A stretch of DNA of 64,000 nt from UBA6522 sp965205045 (GTDB lineage: Bacteria; Pseudomonadota; Gammaproteobacteria; Steroidobacterales; Rariloculaceae). The notes below the pieces were generated by a model. The model searched no databases, had not been told where the DNA came from, and worked only from the letters and a program-made list of their open reading frames with translations. Numbering within the stretch: position 1 is the stretch's first letter; every line of letters begins with the position of its first letter. The translations under genes were made by a program, and so were the position numbers. The stretch covers positions 5,704,001 to 5,768,000 of the forward strand of contig OZ242031.1 of assembly GCA_965205045.1 (NCBI GenBank), in the 5' to 3' direction. Below are positions 28,554-38,192 of the stretch, one piece after another.

Positions 28554-28893
28554 TTCATGCCCTCCCCTGTTGACAGGCGCCCTGACCGTCCGACAATGCC
28601 ATATCGGACGGTTCCGGCACCAGTACCACGTTCCCGATTTCGTATCGACCTCGACCAGAACCACCACAGCACGGACGAACCGACGCCTCCCACAGCCAGT
28701 GCCGCCGCCAGCGGGAGCGCGCCCGGTGTTTCGTTCAGGCTGAGAACAGCGGCCGCAACGGAAGCTCCGGCACGCGGTTCGCCGGGTCCGGGATTCCCGT
28801 CCGGCTTCGTCGCGGGTGCGCCGGATCCGGCCGGGTTCCCAGGGCCGGTGTAGCTTACACTATGTCCCGGCGGAATCACGGATCGGGTCGCAC
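28554..28893. other. 340-bp gap between divergent peptidase genes
   Basis: This stretch separates the M28 peptidase (minus) from the YugP-like peptidase (plus) and must hold both promoters, though no convincing -10/-35 pair was seen. A minus-strand reading frame (28532-28879) contains a hydrophobic run ALPLAAALAVGGVGSSVLWW followed by basic residues and could encode a small one-span membrane protein, but codon use is Pro/Gly-biased and no ribosome site is evident. Confidence 0.3.
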
Positions 28894-29577
28894 ATGCATT
28901 TGATCGTTCTGGGCCTGGGCTTGCTGGCTCTGATCGTCGGGCCGGGCCTGTGGGTGAAGGCGGTAATGGCCCGCTACAGCATTCCCGCCAACCGGTATCC
29001 GCAGACGGGCGGGCAGTTGGCGCGGGACCTGCTCGATGGGCTGGGATTGCACCACGTCGGGACGGAGACCACCACCGCCGGCGATCACTATGACCCCATC
29101 TCCAGGACCGTTCGCCTGTCGGAGGCCAACTACACGGGGCGCTCGCTGACCGCGGTGACGGTCGCCGCCCACGAGGTCGGGCACGCGATGCAGGATGCCC
29201 GCGGGTTCAAGCCGTTGCGCTGGCGTACGCGGCTGGTGAAATGGGTCGGACCCTTCGAGAAGCTGGGCGCCGGCATCCTGATGCTGTCTCCCCTTACAGC
29301 GATCGTGACCCGCGCTCCCGTGATCGGGCTCCTGACCCTGTTCGGCGGTTTCCTTACGCTCGCCTCGGGAGCCGCGGTGCACCTGTTGACCCTGCCCACC
29401 GAACTCGATGCCAGCTTCGGCCGCGCACTTCCCCTGCTGGCCAAACGCCGTCTGCTGCGGCCGGGCGACGAACGACACGCCCGGCGCCTGCTCACGGCGG
29501 CGGCCCTGACCTACGTCGCCGGGTCCCTTGCCAGCCTGCTCAATATCGCCCGCTGGTGGGCGATTCTGAGGCGCTGA
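28894..29577 (+). CDS. YugP-like membrane zinc metallopeptidase
   Basis: 227 aa from ATG 28894. A transmembrane segment (residues 2-20) is followed by the zinc motif AAHEVGHA with H93, E94 and H97, then two or three further hydrophobic segments (near LGAGILMLSPLTAIV and LLTLFGGFLTLASGAAVHLL) and the family-typical LPTELDASFGRAL. This is the Zn_peptidase_2/YugP family; substrate unknown. Single gene. The protein length and metal site agree with the family, so an active enzyme is expected. Confidence 0.88.
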   Translation: MHLIVLGLGLLALIVGPGLWVKAVMARYSIPANRYPQTGGQLARDLLDGLGLHHVGTETTTAGDHYDPISRTVRLSEANYTGRSLTAVTVAAHEVGHAMQDARGFKPLRWRTRLVKWVGPFEKLGAGILMLSPLTAIVTRAPVIGLLTLFGGFLTLASGAAVHLLTLPTELDASFGRALPLLAKRRLLRPGDERHARRLLTAAALTYVAGSLASLLNIARWWAILRR

Positions 29578-29724
29578 CGGTATGCAGCTTTCATGACGCA
29601 AACGCAAGTTGAGACGGGATCGAGTACGACTTTCGCGCAAATCTTGTTACTTTGGGCAGTAATGAGGGTCTGAACTGCGCCAAGATGCTATACAATCTCC
29701 CCAACCTAATCTGACACACGAAAA

Positions 29725-30834
29725 ATGGCTTCGAGTTCACGCTACGAGCAAGTTTCTCTGTTTGAACGCGACTCTGGTGCGTCGGCCAACATGCCGTTCG
29801 ATGAGTATTTGCGACAGTCCAAAGTTTTTCCCTTGTTCGTCGTCGGTAACGCTCTGGATGTCCTCAAGAATTATCCTGCGCACAGTTTCGATTGCTGTAT
29901 GACAAGTCCTCCTTACTGGGGCAAGCGCGATTATGCGGACGGAGGCATTGGACTTGAGCCACACCACCGAGAGTTTATAGGCAACTTGCTTGACATATTT
30001 GCTCAAGTCAAGCGCGTACTAAAGCCTACTGGATCCTTTTGGTTAAATATAGGCGATTCGTATTGTAAAAAGAGACTACTTGGAATTCCGTGGCGCGTTG
30101 CATTGGAATTAATGGATAAACAAAGGTGGATTCTTCGAAACAGTGTCGTATGGAATAAAGTAAAAGGCGGACCAGACAACACCACTGATCGGCTAAGAAA
30201 CGTGCATGAGTTTGTTTTCCACTTTGTAAAGTCATCCAGTGGCTATTTCTATGATGCCGATGCTATCAGAAACTCCCCAAAGACCGCGAAGGTGATTAAC
30301 GGAGCGGTCGTGTCGGCTACCGGAGTCAGCGGAGTTCGGTACAAGCGCAAGATCGAGTTATCAACAGAGTTGACATCGACCGAGAAAGAAAATGCCATGA
30401 GTGCCTTGGACAATATGCTAAGAGCAGTGCGGGATGGCAAAATTGCTGACTTTCGCATGATTATTCGTGGCGCGCAAAGGACAACTCATTCTGATTCGAC
30501 TCGAGTCTCCGGACGAGCAAAGGAATTGCGGAACAATGGCTATTACTTCCTGAAATACCATCCCAAGGGAAGCAAACCTTCCGACGTATGGGACATACTC
30601 CCGGAAGATACGCAAGGACGCCAAGCACATTTTGCTCCGTATCCGGAGGATCTGTGCAAGTTGCCTATATTGGCCACAGCTCCGACCGGCGGGTTGGTGC
30701 TGGATCCATTTTGCGGGACCGGCACAACGATGATTGTTGCCAGCAAATTGGGCCGAAAATCGGTTGGGATTGACATTTCCAAGACATACGTCGAGCTGGC
30801 TCAACGACGAACGGCAGATGAATTGTGCCTGTAG
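29725..30834 (+). CDS. DNA methyltransferase, beta class, paired with a NotI-like enzyme
   Basis: 369 aa. Catalytic motif IV is TSPPYW (S61-Y64), typical of N4-cytosine or N6-adenine enzymes, and the SAM-binding motif I DPFCGTGTT starts at D327. Motif IV before motif I is the beta-class order; the region between (about residues 175-270) is the target recognition domain. Stop at 30832-30834 overlaps the start of the NotI-like gene by 10 nt, so the two make one type II restriction-modification unit. The sequence here is clearly more AT-rich than its neighbours, a sign of transfer. Confidence 0.9.
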   Translation: MASSSRYEQVSLFERDSGASANMPFDEYLRQSKVFPLFVVGNALDVLKNYPAHSFDCCMTSPPYWGKRDYADGGIGLEPHHREFIGNLLDIFAQVKRVLKPTGSFWLNIGDSYCKKRLLGIPWRVALELMDKQRWILRNSVVWNKVKGGPDNTTDRLRNVHEFVFHFVKSSSGYFYDADAIRNSPKTAKVINGAVVSATGVSGVRYKRKIELSTELTSTEKENAMSALDNMLRAVRDGKIADFRMIIRGAQRTTHSDSTRVSGRAKELRNNGYYFLKYHPKGSKPSDVWDILPEDTQGRQAHFAPYPEDLCKLPILATAPTGGLVLDPFCGTGTTMIVASKLGRKSVGIDISKTYVELAQRRTADELCL

Positions 30835-31665
30835 TACTGGAACTCTTTGGCGAACCTACATCGTCAAACCAAGTTGACTGGCCGTCCTTGGTAAAGGAGC
30901 AAGAGTGCCCTTACCTTGGTCGCACTTGCATAAAGGTGAGGAAAAGCGAGCCTGATATCTCTATAGGAACGTGCTCGGTCGCTCATGGGCGTGCCAGAGT
31001 TCCAATGATAATTTGTCCCTTTCGTCTCTTGGAAAGAAGACAAATCTATTTGGACTGTCTGCATTTGCTGTTGTCGCATGAGCCCGGAAACGAACTCCAT
31101 ATTGTTCCTGAAATTTCAGTTCCTGGGGGGGAACGTAGATTACTTCCTCGTTTCGACGAGGGATCAAGAAGTAGTCGATTTTGTAGGGATTGAATTGCAA
31201 GCGCTGGACACTACCGGGACAATATGGCCTGCAAGACAAGAATTCTTGAAGGAAGCAGGAGTACGCGACATCCGTGAACACTACGGAAAAAGTGCTTACG
31301 GGATGAATTGGAAAATGACGGCCAAGACAACATTGATTCAACTTCATCACAAGATTCAGACTTTCGAATCGATCGGCAAGCACCTTGTGCTGACGGCACA
31401 ATCAGAGCTAATGACATATCTTCGATCAAACTTTGTATTTGATCACGTCAGAGAGGCTCGTAAGGGTGATTCCATGCACTTCCACTCTTACGACTTTCGG
31501 CACATTGATGGAACGCATTCAATTCAATTGGCATCTCGCGATAGCACCGACGCAAGTGGAATCTCAAGATGTCTTGGCCTGAAAGCAGACCCGCATGTAG
31601 AAGTAGAAAGGGTTGTAGAGCAAATCGAGGGAAAAATCTCCAATCGCACTCGCTTCCTGATTTGA
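30825..31665 (+). CDS. NotI-family restriction endonuclease, frame broken in a G7 run
   Basis: GTG start at 30825 overlapping the methyltransferase stop. About 279 aa if restored. The N-terminal part has four cysteines (C28, C35, C50, C64) that match the metal-binding Cys4 of NotI. The nuclease core follows: GGNVDYFLVS with the catalytic Asp, and FVGIELQALDTTGT carrying E-x-Q, as in the PD-(D/E)xQ variant of NotI. The frame shifts at seven G at 31125-31131; six G would join PGG directly to NVDYFLV. As it stands the first frame stops early near 31191 and the enzyme would lack its catalytic centre. Sequence error, decay or slippage switch are all possible. Confidence 0.82.
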
Positions 31666-31924
31666 TCTCTACCAAGCTGCTGCGGTGCGGCGCCGCGACA
31701 GGCCCGCAATTTAGCATACGCAAAATTGCGTGCGGGATTGCATTGAGACGGTGGTTGCGAAGGTCGAAACCCTCGACAGTCTGGTCGTTCGCGTTGATCC
31801 AACGGATGGCCTTCGGCCTCTGATGGGCGATTCTGACCTGTAGGACGCACCCGTCGCACGGGACACTATCGGGTAAACTTGCGCGATTCAGAATCTCGGG
31901 CGTAACCGGGGCTGGGAAACTGCA

Positions 31925-34900
31925 ATGACAAGAGCGAGGAAAAAGCGCGCGAAACGCCGTAGCCAGACCCTTCCGGCCATGGAGCGCCCGGCGGGGCGGC
32001 GGAATGCAATGTCCGCCAAGCACCCCGGGGCGCCTGCAGGGCAACCTGCCCCGCCTCCTACGCAAGACTCGTGGCTGGTATTCGCCGGCGTCATCGCCTG
32101 CTTCTTCCTCTCCGGACTGGCCGCGCTGCTGTACCAGACGGCGTGGCTGCGGCAGTTCTCGCTGGTCTTCGGCACCAGCGAGTTGGCCGTGGCCACCGTG
32201 CTGGCGGCCTACATGGGGGGGTTGGCCGCGGGTTCGGCCGTGGCCGGACGCTACGCGGGCCGCGTGACCCGTCCCGTCCTCGTCTACGGACTGCTGGAGG
32301 CCGGGATCGCCCTGTCCGCGCTGGCGGTGCCGCTGCTGCTCATGGCCGCCCGAGGGCTCTATGCGTCGATGCTGGGGGACCAACCGGCCCCGCCGGACGC
32401 CGCGACCATCGGCCAGCCGGTGTTCTACCTGCTGGTGGCGTTCCTCGTGCTGGCGATACCCACCGGCTTCATGGGCGCCACGCTGCCGTTGCTGACTCGC
32501 TATGCGGTACGCACCGACCGCGAAGTGGGGCCGAGGGTCGCGCTGCTGTACGCCATCAACACCGCCGGCGCCGTGTTCGGAACACTGGGCGCCGCGTTCG
32601 TCCTGCTGCCCGCGCTGGGCCTGAACGGTACCGTCTGGGTGGGGGTCGCCATCAATGTGCTGGTGTTCGCGATCGCCGCGGGGCTGGCCCGCGGGCGGCG
32701 CGACAGCACCGGCGCGGACGCCGCGATGGCCGCTTCCGCACCGCCCGGCTTCCATTCGGCCTGCATCCGGCCGCTTTATGAGGGGACGGCGACGGCCCGG
32801 GACCGCCTGTCGACGGTCTTCAGGCAACAGCCCGCGTGGATGCTGCCGCTCATGCTGGTTTCCGGCGCAACCGCGTTCCTTTACGAAGTGCTCTGGACGC
32901 GCATGCTGACCCACGTCATGGGCGGCAGCATCCACGCCTTCGCCACCATGCTGGCGGCGTTCCTGACCGGCATCACGCTGGGCGGCGGCCTGGCCGGCAA
33001 GGTCGCCGAGAAGCGCGAGCGCGCCGCCGTCGCCTTCGCGCTCACCCAGGTGGCCGTCGGCGCGCTGTCCGTGGGCGTGTACGCGTGGATGGGTCCGCTC
33101 ATCCCCTCCTCGCCGGCCACGTACACGCTGGCCCTGTTCGCCGTGGCGGTCATGCTGCCGGCGACCATCTTCATCGGCGCCACGCTGCCCCTGTCGGTGC
33201 GCGTGCTGGCTCGCGACGAGAGCCAGGCCACCGCCAGCACCGCGCGCATCTATGCCTGGAACACCGTGGGCGCCATCCTCGGCGCCATCGCCGCAGGGTT
33301 CTTCCTGATCCCCGGACTGGGATTCGAGGGCGCCATCCGCGTGGCCGTGGGGATCAACTTCGCGCTGGCGTTGTGGGCCGCGGTGTGCGTGGCCAAACCC
33401 AGACCGATCCCTGTCGGGCTCGCCTGCGCCGGTATCGCTGCCGTGCTGATTGTTTACAGTCCGAGCCGGCCCCAGGCGGTGGTGTCGAGCACCGGGTTCG
33501 TGCTGGGCTACCTGAGCGATCCGCAGGAACTGTACTACGGAGTCGGACGGTCCTCGACGGTGATGCTGCTGGCCGAGGGCGGCTACTACTACGTGCGCAC
33601 CAACGGCCTCCCCGAGGCATCCATCGCGGTCCGGGGGACGCCGCCCGTGCAGGATCCGGAGAAATGGCTCACCGCGCTGGCGGCGGCGGCGCGTCCGGAC
33701 ATCGAGGACATGCTGGTGGTCGGCTTCGGCGGCGGCGTCGTCCTGGAGGGCGTACCCCCGTCGGTGGACCGCATCGATGTGGTGGAACTGGAACCGAAGG
33801 TCATCGAGGCCAATCGGTTGCTTGCGGGCCGCAGAAACATCGATCCGCTGGCGGACCCGCGCTTCAACGTCATCATCAACGACGGCCGAAACGCGCTTCG
33901 GCTGACCGACAAGACCTACGACGCCATCGTGTCGCAGCCTTCCCATCCGTGGACGGCCGGCGCTTCGCACCTGTTCACCCGCGAGTTCGTCGTCGACGTC
34001 AAGAGCCACCTGAACGACGGCGGGCTGTTCGTGCAGTGGATGAACTCGGAGTTCGTGGACGAGGGCCTGTTGCGAACGCTGGCCGCCACGCTGGCCGCCG
34101 AGTTCGAAAACGTCCGGCTCTACCACCCGTCGGCACAGGTGCTGATGTTCCTGGCGTCGGAGGCGCCGCTGGATGTCGAGCTACAGCTTGCGCGCACCGG
34201 CAGGCCGCTCATCGACGACGTGATGCACTTCAGCCGGTTGGGCCTGAACGGCGTCGAGGACCTGCTCGCCGCGATGGCCATGGACGAGGAGGGAATACGA
34301 TCCTTCGCCCGGCGGGCCGACATCAGCACGGACAACGACAACCTGATGGCGACCCGCAGCCGCGCCCGCGCCGACGGACTCCTGCTGGCCGATCTGGTGG
34401 AGCTGTTCGAACCGTACGATCCGCTGACAAGGGCCGGAAGCTGGATCCATACCCAGTTGGGCGACCAGATCGACTACGGCTACATCGCGCGGCGCCTGGT
34501 GCGCATGGGGCAGGTGCCGAGAGCCACCAGCCTGGCCGAGGTCATCCCGAATTTTTCGAGGCAGTTCGAAGTCTACGGTCTGCTCTTCCAGGCCAACGGG
34601 CAAACCGACCAGGCCCGCGATGCCTTCGGCAACGCGCTGCAGGCCAACCCGCTCAACATGCAGGCGCGTTATGCGATCGCCAAGGACTACCTGGGAGTGC
34701 TGAGCCGCGGCGAGGCGCCGGAGGACATTCAGGCGATCGCGGACGAATTGTCGGGCCCGGCCGCGGCAGTAATTCAGGGTTGGGGTTATGGCGCGACCGC
34801 CGACTGGGCGTCCCTGGCGGCGCTCGATTCGGCGCTGGGTCAGACCAGAGTGACCGATGCCTGGTATCCCGAGGTGGCCCGCTTGCGCGCCGAGTGGCGC

Positions 34901-35275
34901 GTCAACGTCGCCGAGAACCGGGAGAGGTTCGCGTTCGACGCCCTGAGGTTCATCGAGCGCGTACTGATACTTGCGCCGGACCAGAACCTCTACCTGCTGC
35001 GTGCGATGTGCGCGCGCATCCTGGGCGATGACGACCGGTTGGTGGAGTCCTCGCGCTACATCGCCAGCTTCGTGCGCGGAAACCTGAATACCTCGGCATC
35101 GCAGGGTTACACTTTCTCGGCGCGCGATCTGGAGCAGATGCGCCGGAACCTGACCGTGATCACCAACGAATTGAGCGGTGAGCTGGACCTGGCGGACCCT
35201 GACAGGGTGACGCCGATTCTGGACGATGCCAACTCCCTGCTCCAGTACATCGACGAGTATCAGCAGGCCCTGTAG
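31925..35275 (+). CDS. Fused multi-span membrane protein/spermidine-synthase-like protein with TPR-like tail
   Basis: 1116 aa from ATG 31925 (an alternative in-frame ATG is at 32009). The first 530 residues hold about 14 hydrophobic segments in two repeats (FLSGLAALLYQTAWLRQFSL and VSGATAFLYEVLWTRML mark the repeat starts). A spermidine-synthase-type Rossmann domain follows: MLVVGFGGGVVLEG, DVVELEPKVIEANR and FNVIINDGRNAL. The last 300 residues look helical, with TPR-like pairs. Such fused proteins are widespread; polyamine synthesis by them has not been shown, since the aminopropyl-transfer Asp pair is not preserved in the usual context. It lies between the two defence blocks. Confidence 0.85.
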   Translation: MTRARKKRAKRRSQTLPAMERPAGRRNAMSAKHPGAPAGQPAPPPTQDSWLVFAGVIACFFLSGLAALLYQTAWLRQFSLVFGTSELAVATVLAAYMGGLAAGSAVAGRYAGRVTRPVLVYGLLEAGIALSALAVPLLLMAARGLYASMLGDQPAPPDAATIGQPVFYLLVAFLVLAIPTGFMGATLPLLTRYAVRTDREVGPRVALLYAINTAGAVFGTLGAAFVLLPALGLNGTVWVGVAINVLVFAIAAGLARGRRDSTGADAAMAASAPPGFHSACIRPLYEGTATARDRLSTVFRQQPAWMLPLMLVSGATAFLYEVLWTRMLTHVMGGSIHAFATMLAAFLTGITLGGGLAGKVAEKRERAAVAFALTQVAVGALSVGVYAWMGPLIPSSPATYTLALFAVAVMLPATIFIGATLPLSVRVLARDESQATASTARIYAWNTVGAILGAIAAGFFLIPGLGFEGAIRVAVGINFALALWAAVCVAKPRPIPVGLACAGIAAVLIVYSPSRPQAVVSSTGFVLGYLSDPQELYYGVGRSSTVMLLAEGGYYYVRTNGLPEASIAVRGTPPVQDPEKWLTALAAAARPDIEDMLVVGFGGGVVLEGVPPSVDRIDVVELEPKVIEANRLLAGRRNIDPLADPRFNVIINDGRNALRLTDKTYDAIVSQPSHPWTAGASHLFTREFVVDVKSHLNDGGLFVQWMNSEFVDEGLLRTLAATLAAEFENVRLYHPSAQVLMFLASEAPLDVELQLARTGRPLIDDVMHFSRLGLNGVEDLLAAMAMDEEGIRSFARRADISTDNDNLMATRSRARADGLLLADLVELFEPYDPLTRAGSWIHTQLGDQIDYGYIARRLVRMGQVPRATSLAEVIPNFSRQFEVYGLLFQANGQTDQARDAFGNALQANPLNMQARYAIAKDYLGVLSRGEAPEDIQAIADELSGPAAAVIQGWGYGATADWASLAALDSALGQTRVTDAWYPEVARLRAEWRVNVAENRERFAFDALRFIERVLILAPDQNLYLLRAMCARILGDDDRLVESSRYIASFVRGNLNTSASQGYTFSARDLEQMRRNLTVITNELSGELDLADPDRVTPILDDANSLLQYIDEYQQAL

Positions 35276-35389
35276 CAAGGCACTCCAACGGCCATTGCGA
35301 CGGGTCGTTCCAATGCCGGAATCCGCGGGGTCATTTCGACTCCACCGGTTCCGGGACCGGTCTCGCACCGAGCAGGCGGTCGCGTTAAC

Positions 35390-36340
35390 ATGAGTTCCAC
35401 CATGAAGATCGGATTAACGCGAATGCCCCGCGAGCCCTTGCTGGAGGCGCTGGTCTCCATCCGCGCGCACATTCCCGAGGACGCGATGAGCGCCGGGCTG
35501 CTCGGCACGGAACGCGCCGGCCACGGCATTCGCGTGCGCGACGACGGCCTGATCCTGACCATCGGTTACGTGATCAACGAAGCCGAGGAGATCTGGATCG
35601 GTTCCCATGACGGCCGGGCCGTGCCGGGATTCGTGGTAGGCAACGACTTCCGCACGGGTCTGGCGCTGATCAGGCCGATGATGCCGCTGTCCGGACGCAG
35701 CGTGCCCATCGGAGACTCGGACTCGCTGCGCATCGGGGACGCGGTTTGGATTGCCGGCAGCGGTCGCGCCGACCCGCAGGTCGTGGACGCGGAGGTTGTC
35801 GCCAAGCAGGAGTTTGCAGGGCGCTGGGAATACGTGCTCGACGAAGCCATATTCACCTCGCCGCCGCATGAGAGCTGGTCCGGAGCCGCATTGATGGACA
35901 TGGCCGGAAGGCTGTGCGGCGTCGGCTCCCTGGTCATCCAGGGGTTCGAGGCGGACGAGTCCGTGCACACCGTGAACATGTTCGTGCCCATCGACATACT
36001 GACGCCGGTACTGGACGAAATCAGCATCCGGGGAAGGCGCTCCGCACCGCCCCGCCCGTGGCTCGGCATGCTGGTACACGACGACAACGACACGCTGGTG
36101 GTGGTCGGCATCTACCGCGACTGTCCGGCGGACAGGGCCGGTTTGCGGCCCGGCGATATCGTGCTGAGAGTCGATGGTCAGCCGGTGCACACCCTGGCGC
36201 ACATGTTCAGGACCGTATGGAGCCTCGGCGACGCCGGCGTGGACGTGCCGCTGCTGGTGCTCCGCGACGCTCAGCTTCAGGAGACCACCGTCAAGTCGGC
36301 GCCGCGCGGCGAGTTTCTCAGGAAGGGAACGGTGCAGTAG
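35390..36340 (+). CDS. HtrA-like PDZ protein with a degenerate protease site
   Basis: 316 aa. Trypsin-like fold of the HtrA/DegP type followed by one PDZ domain (PWLGMLVHDDN to VDGQPVHTLAHMFRTVW, residues about 222-290). The catalytic triad is broken: the position of the His in LTNNHV is Y60 (LTIGYV), the Asp of TDLA is G90 (TGLALI), and only S164 remains (ESWSGAAL in place of GNSGGPL). No signal peptide is seen. It is likely a non-catalytic binding or scaffold protein. It starts 114 bp after the fused membrane protein and may be co-transcribed. Intact reading frame argues for a retained function. Confidence 0.78.
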   Translation: MSSTMKIGLTRMPREPLLEALVSIRAHIPEDAMSAGLLGTERAGHGIRVRDDGLILTIGYVINEAEEIWIGSHDGRAVPGFVVGNDFRTGLALIRPMMPLSGRSVPIGDSDSLRIGDAVWIAGSGRADPQVVDAEVVAKQEFAGRWEYVLDEAIFTSPPHESWSGAALMDMAGRLCGVGSLVIQGFEADESVHTVNMFVPIDILTPVLDEISIRGRRSAPPRPWLGMLVHDDNDTLVVVGIYRDCPADRAGLRPGDIVLRVDGQPVHTLAHMFRTVWSLGDAGVDVPLLVLRDAQLQETTVKSAPRGEFLRKGTVQ

Positions 36341-36432
36341 AGAACAGGCTCGATGTCCGTGTTCTTCGTTTCGCCCCTGATTTTCTGCTACTGTTTCGCT
36401 CTGCGGCCGCGCCAGTCTGGAGGTATGCAACC

Positions 36433-36678
36433 ATGTCAGAATCACTACTTGCGGATGTTCCACGGGGCACGCCGGGAGTGGCTGAACGGCATTTCAGCAC
36501 CTACGGCGAAGCCGCTCCGGAAGCCACGCGTATCGGGCCGGAAAATGGCCTTTTCACGAAGGTTCAGCGCTCACCATATGGCGCGGGATATTTCGTTCTT
36601 TCTCTACCCGTAGAATTCCTCCTGGAACCGGAACTAAAGCACCGGTTCATTCGTCCAGTCGATTACGCCGAGTTGTGA
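36433..36678 (+). CDS. 81-aa protein of unknown function opening the second defence block
   Basis: Starts at ATG 36433, ends TGA 36676-36678, overlapping the GTG start of the methyltransferase by 4 nt (GTGA), so it is translationally coupled to it. No family recognised. The sequence is rich in Pro/Glu in the N-terminal part and has an amphipathic strand-like stretch YGAGYFVLSLPVEFLLEPEL. It has no signal peptide or zinc motif. Position as the first gene suggests a small regulator, antitoxin-like or recognition subunit for the restriction-like system. Confidence 0.6.
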   Translation: MSESLLADVPRGTPGVAERHFSTYGEAAPEATRIGPENGLFTKVQRSPYGAGYFVLSLPVEFLLEPELKHRFIRPVDYAEL

Positions 36679-38189
36679 GCCGCAACGACTCCTGGCTTCC
36701 CGTCGAATCGGCGGATGTGGGCAGTTTGTCGCGCTCGCCGCCGATGCCAATCCTGCCGACACCGAGGAAGATGTCGGAGGCGCTCGCAACCGTTGGCGTC
36801 CCGAGACCCTTGGACGCCAGTTACGGCGACGAGTGTGGAGGCGACAGCGACGTTGCGGTCGGGAGCTCAACCGACGCTAGAATCGTCCGTGAGCTGGAAA
36901 GCTTGTCTGAAGCGGACGACGACTACTGGGCGTTTCGTGGACGCGCCGCGCGACGGCAAACACAGGGGTTGACTCAGTATCCGGCAATGATGGTTCCAGC
37001 TATGCAGGCCGTGCTCGTCAAAGCCTTGGTGGATGTGGACGGGTGTGTCAGTAGGGTCATCGACCCTTTCACGGGCTCCGGTACAACCATGGTCGAGTGC
37101 ATGCGTCTGGGGCTGGACTACACCGGACAGGATATCAATCCGCTCGCGGTTCTGTTCTGCCGGACGAAAGCGGGTCCTTTCCACACCCGTAAACTTGCGA
37201 GTGTCATCAAGGAGGTTCTCAAGCGGGCAGGGACGGATCGCGGCACAAGGAACGAGGCAGACTTCCCAGGGTTGAAGAAGTGGTTTTGCCCCTCAGCCAT
37301 TACGGAACTTTCGCGCATCCGGCGAGCGATCCGACAGGTTGATCACACTTGGTGCCGTCGCGTGCTCTGGACAGGTCTCGCGGAAACGGTGCGGTTGACG
37401 AGCAACTCACGCACTTCCACGTTCAAGTTGCACATTCGCAGTACGGACGATCTGGATTCCCGAACGGTGGACCCCCTGCGAACTTTCACCACAGTGGTTA
37501 CGGACATCAACGAACGTCTTCATGCTGAGGCCGAAATCCTTCGGGAACGAGGACACCTTGCCACGAACGGACACTATCGGGGAAAGATTACCGTTCGGCT
37601 CGGGGACTCAACCAAACTGAAACCTGCGCGAGATCTCCACGATTTGCTGGTTACGTCGCCACCATACGGTGATAACACTTCGACCGTGCCATACGGCCAG
37701 TATTCTTACCTTCCGCTACAGTGGATCGACTTGGACGACATCGACGACGATGCCGATTCCCGCTGCCTTCGCACTACCCACGAGATCGACGCCAGGAGCC
37801 TTGGCGGGTCGAAGAAAAACGCAGTTGAAGGTGTCGCGCATCTAAATGACCTGAGTCCGAGCCTCAAGCAAACGTTACGACGGCTGAAGAAACTGCCTGC
37901 GGATCGAGGCGCACGCGTGGCTGCATTTATACGTGACTTGGACGGCTCCCTTTGCACTGTACTGAAGGCGCTCAGGCCGCGCGCTTACATGATTTGGACG
38001 GTGGGCAACCGACGGGTGGGAGGCGACCCCGTACCAACCGACAGAATACTAGAGGAATTGATGGCCTCCAGAGATGCTCACCTCGTATCGAGGCTTGAGC
38101 GGAAGATCCCGAACAAGAGGATGGCAACCAGAAACTCCATCGCGGCCACGATGCGTGGTGAAGCGATCCTCGTGTTCAGGAAGGCGTAA
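36675..38189 (+). CDS. DNA methyltransferase of the MORC/Z1-type defence block
   Basis: 504 aa with a GTG start at 36675. The SAM motif I DPFTGSGTT begins at D130 and catalytic motif IV is TSPPYG (T327-Y331), so an amino-methyltransferase (N4-cytosine or N6-adenine); motif I before motif IV is the opposite order to the first methyltransferase in the window. The central 190 residues are the likely recognition domain. It protects host DNA or marks it for the neighbouring ATPase and nuclease proteins. The next gene begins 3 bp after its stop. No lesion seen. Confidence 0.88.
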   Translation: MSRNDSWLPVESADVGSLSRSPPMPILPTPRKMSEALATVGVPRPLDASYGDECGGDSDVAVGSSTDARIVRELESLSEADDDYWAFRGRAARRQTQGLTQYPAMMVPAMQAVLVKALVDVDGCVSRVIDPFTGSGTTMVECMRLGLDYTGQDINPLAVLFCRTKAGPFHTRKLASVIKEVLKRAGTDRGTRNEADFPGLKKWFCPSAITELSRIRRAIRQVDHTWCRRVLWTGLAETVRLTSNSRTSTFKLHIRSTDDLDSRTVDPLRTFTTVVTDINERLHAEAEILRERGHLATNGHYRGKITVRLGDSTKLKPARDLHDLLVTSPPYGDNTSTVPYGQYSYLPLQWIDLDDIDDDADSRCLRTTHEIDARSLGGSKKNAVEGVAHLNDLSPSLKQTLRRLKKLPADRGARVAAFIRDLDGSLCTVLKALRPRAYMIWTVGNRRVGGDPVPTDRILEELMASRDAHLVSRLERKIPNKRMATRNSIAATMRGEAILVFRKA

Positions 38190-38192
38190 CAA

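Noticed and set aside
31448..34126. 892-codon minus-strand open frame
   Set aside because: It is a GC-rich antisense shadow of the fused membrane/spermidine-synthase gene and of the NotI region; its translation is low-complexity Arg/Gly/His-rich with no family.
31925..35275. Spermidine synthase tied to the polyamine operon
   Set aside because: The Rossmann domain resembles spermidine synthase, but the fused membrane form is not known to make polyamines, and it lies 6 kb away on the other strand.
36403..36410. NotI site GCGGCCGC upstream of the second defence block
   Set aside because: The same octamer occurs several times in this GC-rich window, and the specificity of the NotI-like enzyme is unknown.
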